A DNA stretch of 64,000 nucleotides, from positions 48,134 through 112,133 of the forward strand of contig JBBCJS010000052.1 of assembly GCA_037190825.1 (NCBI GenBank). The letters are read 5' to 3'. How positions within the stretch are numbered: position 1 is the first letter of the stretch; each line of letters starts with the position of its first letter. This DNA comes from Denitratimonas flava_A (lineage in GTDB: Bacteria > Pseudomonadota > Gammaproteobacteria > Xanthomonadales > Xanthomonadaceae). Shown piece after piece: positions 62,420 to 64,000 of the stretch. A program made the translations under genes and the position numbers. The notes beneath the pieces were generated by a model, which was not told the DNA's origin, made no database searches, and saw only the letters and a program-made list of their open reading frames with translations.

Positions 62420-63256
62420 CTAATTCAGCCGCGACGGATCGCCGTGGCATTTCTTGAATTTCTTGCCCGATCCGCAGGGACACGGATCGTTGCGGGCCGG
62501 CGCTTCCTCGCGCCGCGCCGGCGTGCGCGGGGTGCGTTCGTCGATGGCGAGCTGGTGCAGGTCGTGCAGGATTTCCGGCAGCGCGCCGATGATCGCCATG
62601 CGATCCTCGAAGCTGGCCGGTTCCTCGTCGTCGTCCTCGCCCTCGTGGTCCTCGTCGTCCGGGAACCCGTCCTCGTCCGCGAGCGGCTCGTCGTCGATAT
62701 CGTCGTCGTCCTGTCCATCGCGCTCGTCGTCGGACAGCGGCGGCATCAGCGCGAAGATGTCCATCACGTCCCAGGCCACGTCCTCGTCCTCGTCCAGCCG
62801 CAGCTCCCATTCGGGCGCGCGCAGGTTGAAGGTCAGCAGGAAGCCCAGCGCCCAGGCCGAGCCGACCAGGAACTCGTCGGCCGCGGGATCGCCCTCGTCC
62901 ATGTCCTCCAGTTCCGGCGGCATGCCGATCAGCGGCAGGCAATCGCGCGGATCGGCGGTCGGCCCACGCACGATGCGCCGGCCGATGGCATCCCACATCA
63001 GTTCCAGCAGGCGGACCAGTTCCTCCGGCGCCGATCCGGCGGCATCGCCGAGCGCCACCGGCAGCAGGTCGGCCAGCGTCAGCGGCGCGCCGGGCGACAC
63101 CCACGCGCAACTGAACAGTCCGTCGATGGCTTCCAGCGGCAGGCCGCCGTTCGGCAGGCACTCCTGGTTCAGCAGCACTTCCAGGCGTTCGACGGCGGCA
63201 TCGTCGAAGCGCGTGTGCGCCGCGGCGCGCGGCGCGGGAGGTTCGATGGCAGGCAT
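62420..63256 (-). CDS. UPF0149 (YecA-like) protein with C-terminal SEC-C zinc motif
   Basis: A 278-residue cytoplasmic protein. The UPF0149 domain (about 18-180) shows LPLEAIDGLFSCAWVSPG, DPRDCLPLIGMP and GSAWALGFLLTF. An extremely acidic segment (about 185-215, mostly Asp/Glu) follows. The end is a classical SEC-C zinc finger, NDPCPCGSGKKFKKCHG, as found at the C-terminus of SecA. E. coli YecA with the same layout binds metal and associates with SecA or the ribosome, so a protein-export role is possible. It lies seven bases after the glutamate-cysteine ligase gene. Confidence 0.88.
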   Translation of the reverse strand: MPAIEPPAPRAAAHTRFDDAAVERLEVLLNQECLPNGGLPLEAIDGLFSCAWVSPGAPLTLADLLPVALGDAAGSAPEELVRLLELMWDAIGRRIVRGPTADPRDCLPLIGMPPELEDMDEGDPAADEFLVGSAWALGFLLTFNLRAPEWELRLDEDEDVAWDVMDIFALMPPLSDDERDGQDDDDIDDEPLADEDGFPDDEDHEGEDDDEEPASFEDRMAIIGALPEILHDLHQLAIDERTPRTPARREEAPARNDPCPCGSGKKFKKCHGDPSRLN

Positions 63257-63262
63257 GGGCGA

Positions 63263-64000
63263 TCAGTAGGCGAACTGGCTGAATACCGGATCGACGCTAC
63301 CGCCCCACGCTCCATGAAACAAGTCCAGCTTGCGCTCGGCCGGGGTCTGGTTGGCGAGCGCGAACTCGAACAGCGGGTCCAGGAACATCGTCTCGTCCGC
63401 CCCCTGCGCGTTGAGGCACGCGCGACGCGCCAGGCCGGCGCGCGAAATCCTGAGCGCCTCCAGCGCCAGCTCGCGCAGCGTGGCATCGCGGAAGGGCAGC
63501 TTGAAGCCGTGGCGCGGCACGCCGTCGCGCAGCGCGTGGCGTTCGGCGGAGGTGAAATCGCGCACCAGGTCCCAGGCCGCATCCAGCGCCGCGTCGTCGT
63601 ACAGCAGGCCCACCCAGAACGCCGGCAGCGCGCACAGCCGGTTCCACGGGCCGCCATCGGCGCCGCGCATCTCCAGGTAGGTTTTCAGGCGCACTTCCGG
63701 GAACGCGGTGGTCATGTGGTCGGACCAGTCGCGCAGCGAGGGCAGTTCGCCCGGCAATCCCGGCAGGCGGCCGGCGAGGAAGTCGCGGAAGCTCTGGCCG
63801 GCCACGTCGATGTAGCGGCCGTCGCGGTAGATGAAATACATCGGCACATCGGCGAGGTAATCGACGTAGCGCTCGTAGCCGAAGCCGTCCTCGAACACGA
63901 AGTCGAGCATGCCGGTGCGATCGGGGTCGGTATCGGTCCAGATGTGCGAGCGGTAGGACAGGTACCCGTTCGGCTTGCCGTCGGTGAACGGCGAATCGGC
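63263..64000 (-). CDS. gshA: glutamate-cysteine ligase (plant/proteobacterial type), 5' part outside the window
   Basis: ATP-dependent first step of glutathione synthesis. The 245 visible C-terminal residues are in frame to base 64000, starting ADSPFTDGKPNGYLSYRSHIW. Conserved stretches are GYERYVDYLADVPMYFIYRDG, FPEVRLKTYLEMRGADGGPW and LCALPAFWVGLLYDD. These match the group of GshA enzymes found in plants and Xanthomonadales rather than E. coli GshA. It probably heads a transcript with the UPF0149 gene seven bases downstream. Confidence 0.93.
   Translation of the reverse strand, partial: ADSPFTDGKPNGYLSYRSHIWTDTDPDRTGMLDFVFEDGFGYERYVDYLADVPMYFIYRDGRYIDVAGQSFRDFLAGRLPGLPGELPSLRDWSDHMTTAFPEVRLKTYLEMRGADGGPWNRLCALPAFWVGLLYDDAALDAAWDLVRDFTSAERHALRDGVPRHGFKLPFRDATLRELALEALRISRAGLARRACLNAQGADETMFLDPLFEFALANQTPAERKLDLFHGAWGGSVDPVFSQFAY

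Overview
The window is high-GC chromosomal DNA of a gammaproteobacterium, most likely of the Xanthomonadales/Lysobacterales (Lysobacter, Dokdonella or Rhodanobacter type). This rests on recognised gene families and context: groESL with an HrcA-type CIRCE operator, rpsU-yqeY-dnaG with divergent tsaD, a plant-type glutamate-cysteine ligase, REP-like palindromes built on a TTCCCGC-GAAG-GCGGGAA core, and secreted proteins ending in an F-x-[DN]-G-F-E tail. It is not a taxonomic proof.

1-25.4 kb is backbone: the 3' part of a GMC oxidoreductase gene, an alpha/beta hydrolase, a secreted 14-repeat RCC1-like protein, groESL, a periplasmic propeller sensor lacking an output domain, an SDR, an archaeal-type methyltransferase, MidA-like and VanZ-like genes, the folate genes folM, folK and folB with an MscS-type channel between the last two, tsaD, rpsU, yqeY, a broken SEC-C gene, a GNAT acetyltransferase, dnaG, a secreted lysyl-endopeptidase-like protease, a lytic transglycosylase and a BrnA-like orphan antitoxin.

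25.43-49.73 kb is a 24.3-kb integrative element inserted in the 3' half of a tRNA-Val(GAC) gene. A 45-bp direct repeat marks both ends. A tyrosine recombinase gene lies beside the left copy; an AlpA/Xis-like gene and a helix-turn-helix replication-type gene lie at the right. I see no conjugation or virion genes. The cargo is one apparent operon of ten tightly packed genes (29.5-47.7 kb): higB, higA, a C5-cytosine methyltransferase, vsr, then drmD, drmMI, a GHKL-ATPase/PD-(D/E)XK fusion gene, drmA, drmB and drmC. The drm genes make this a class 1 DISARM anti-phage system. It is expanded by a second (cytosine) methyltransferase, a mismatch endonuclease, a toxin-antitoxin pair, and an ATPase-nuclease gene wedged between drmMI and drmA. 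This is the most interesting part of the window. A second, smaller cargo (26.8-28.9 kb) has three leftward genes of unknown function (one secreted, one membrane) beside a divergent XRE regulator.

49.8-64 kb is backbone again, nearly all leftward: a 3-methyladenine glycosylase, a penicillin-acylase-family amidase, a DUF423 membrane protein, a Gld-type ABC operon (ATPase, permease, GldG-like, DUF4340), an SRPBCC protein, a histidine kinase/response regulator pair whose 3' end is partly duplicated, a UPF0149/SEC-C protein, and the 3' part of a glutamate-cysteine ligase gene.
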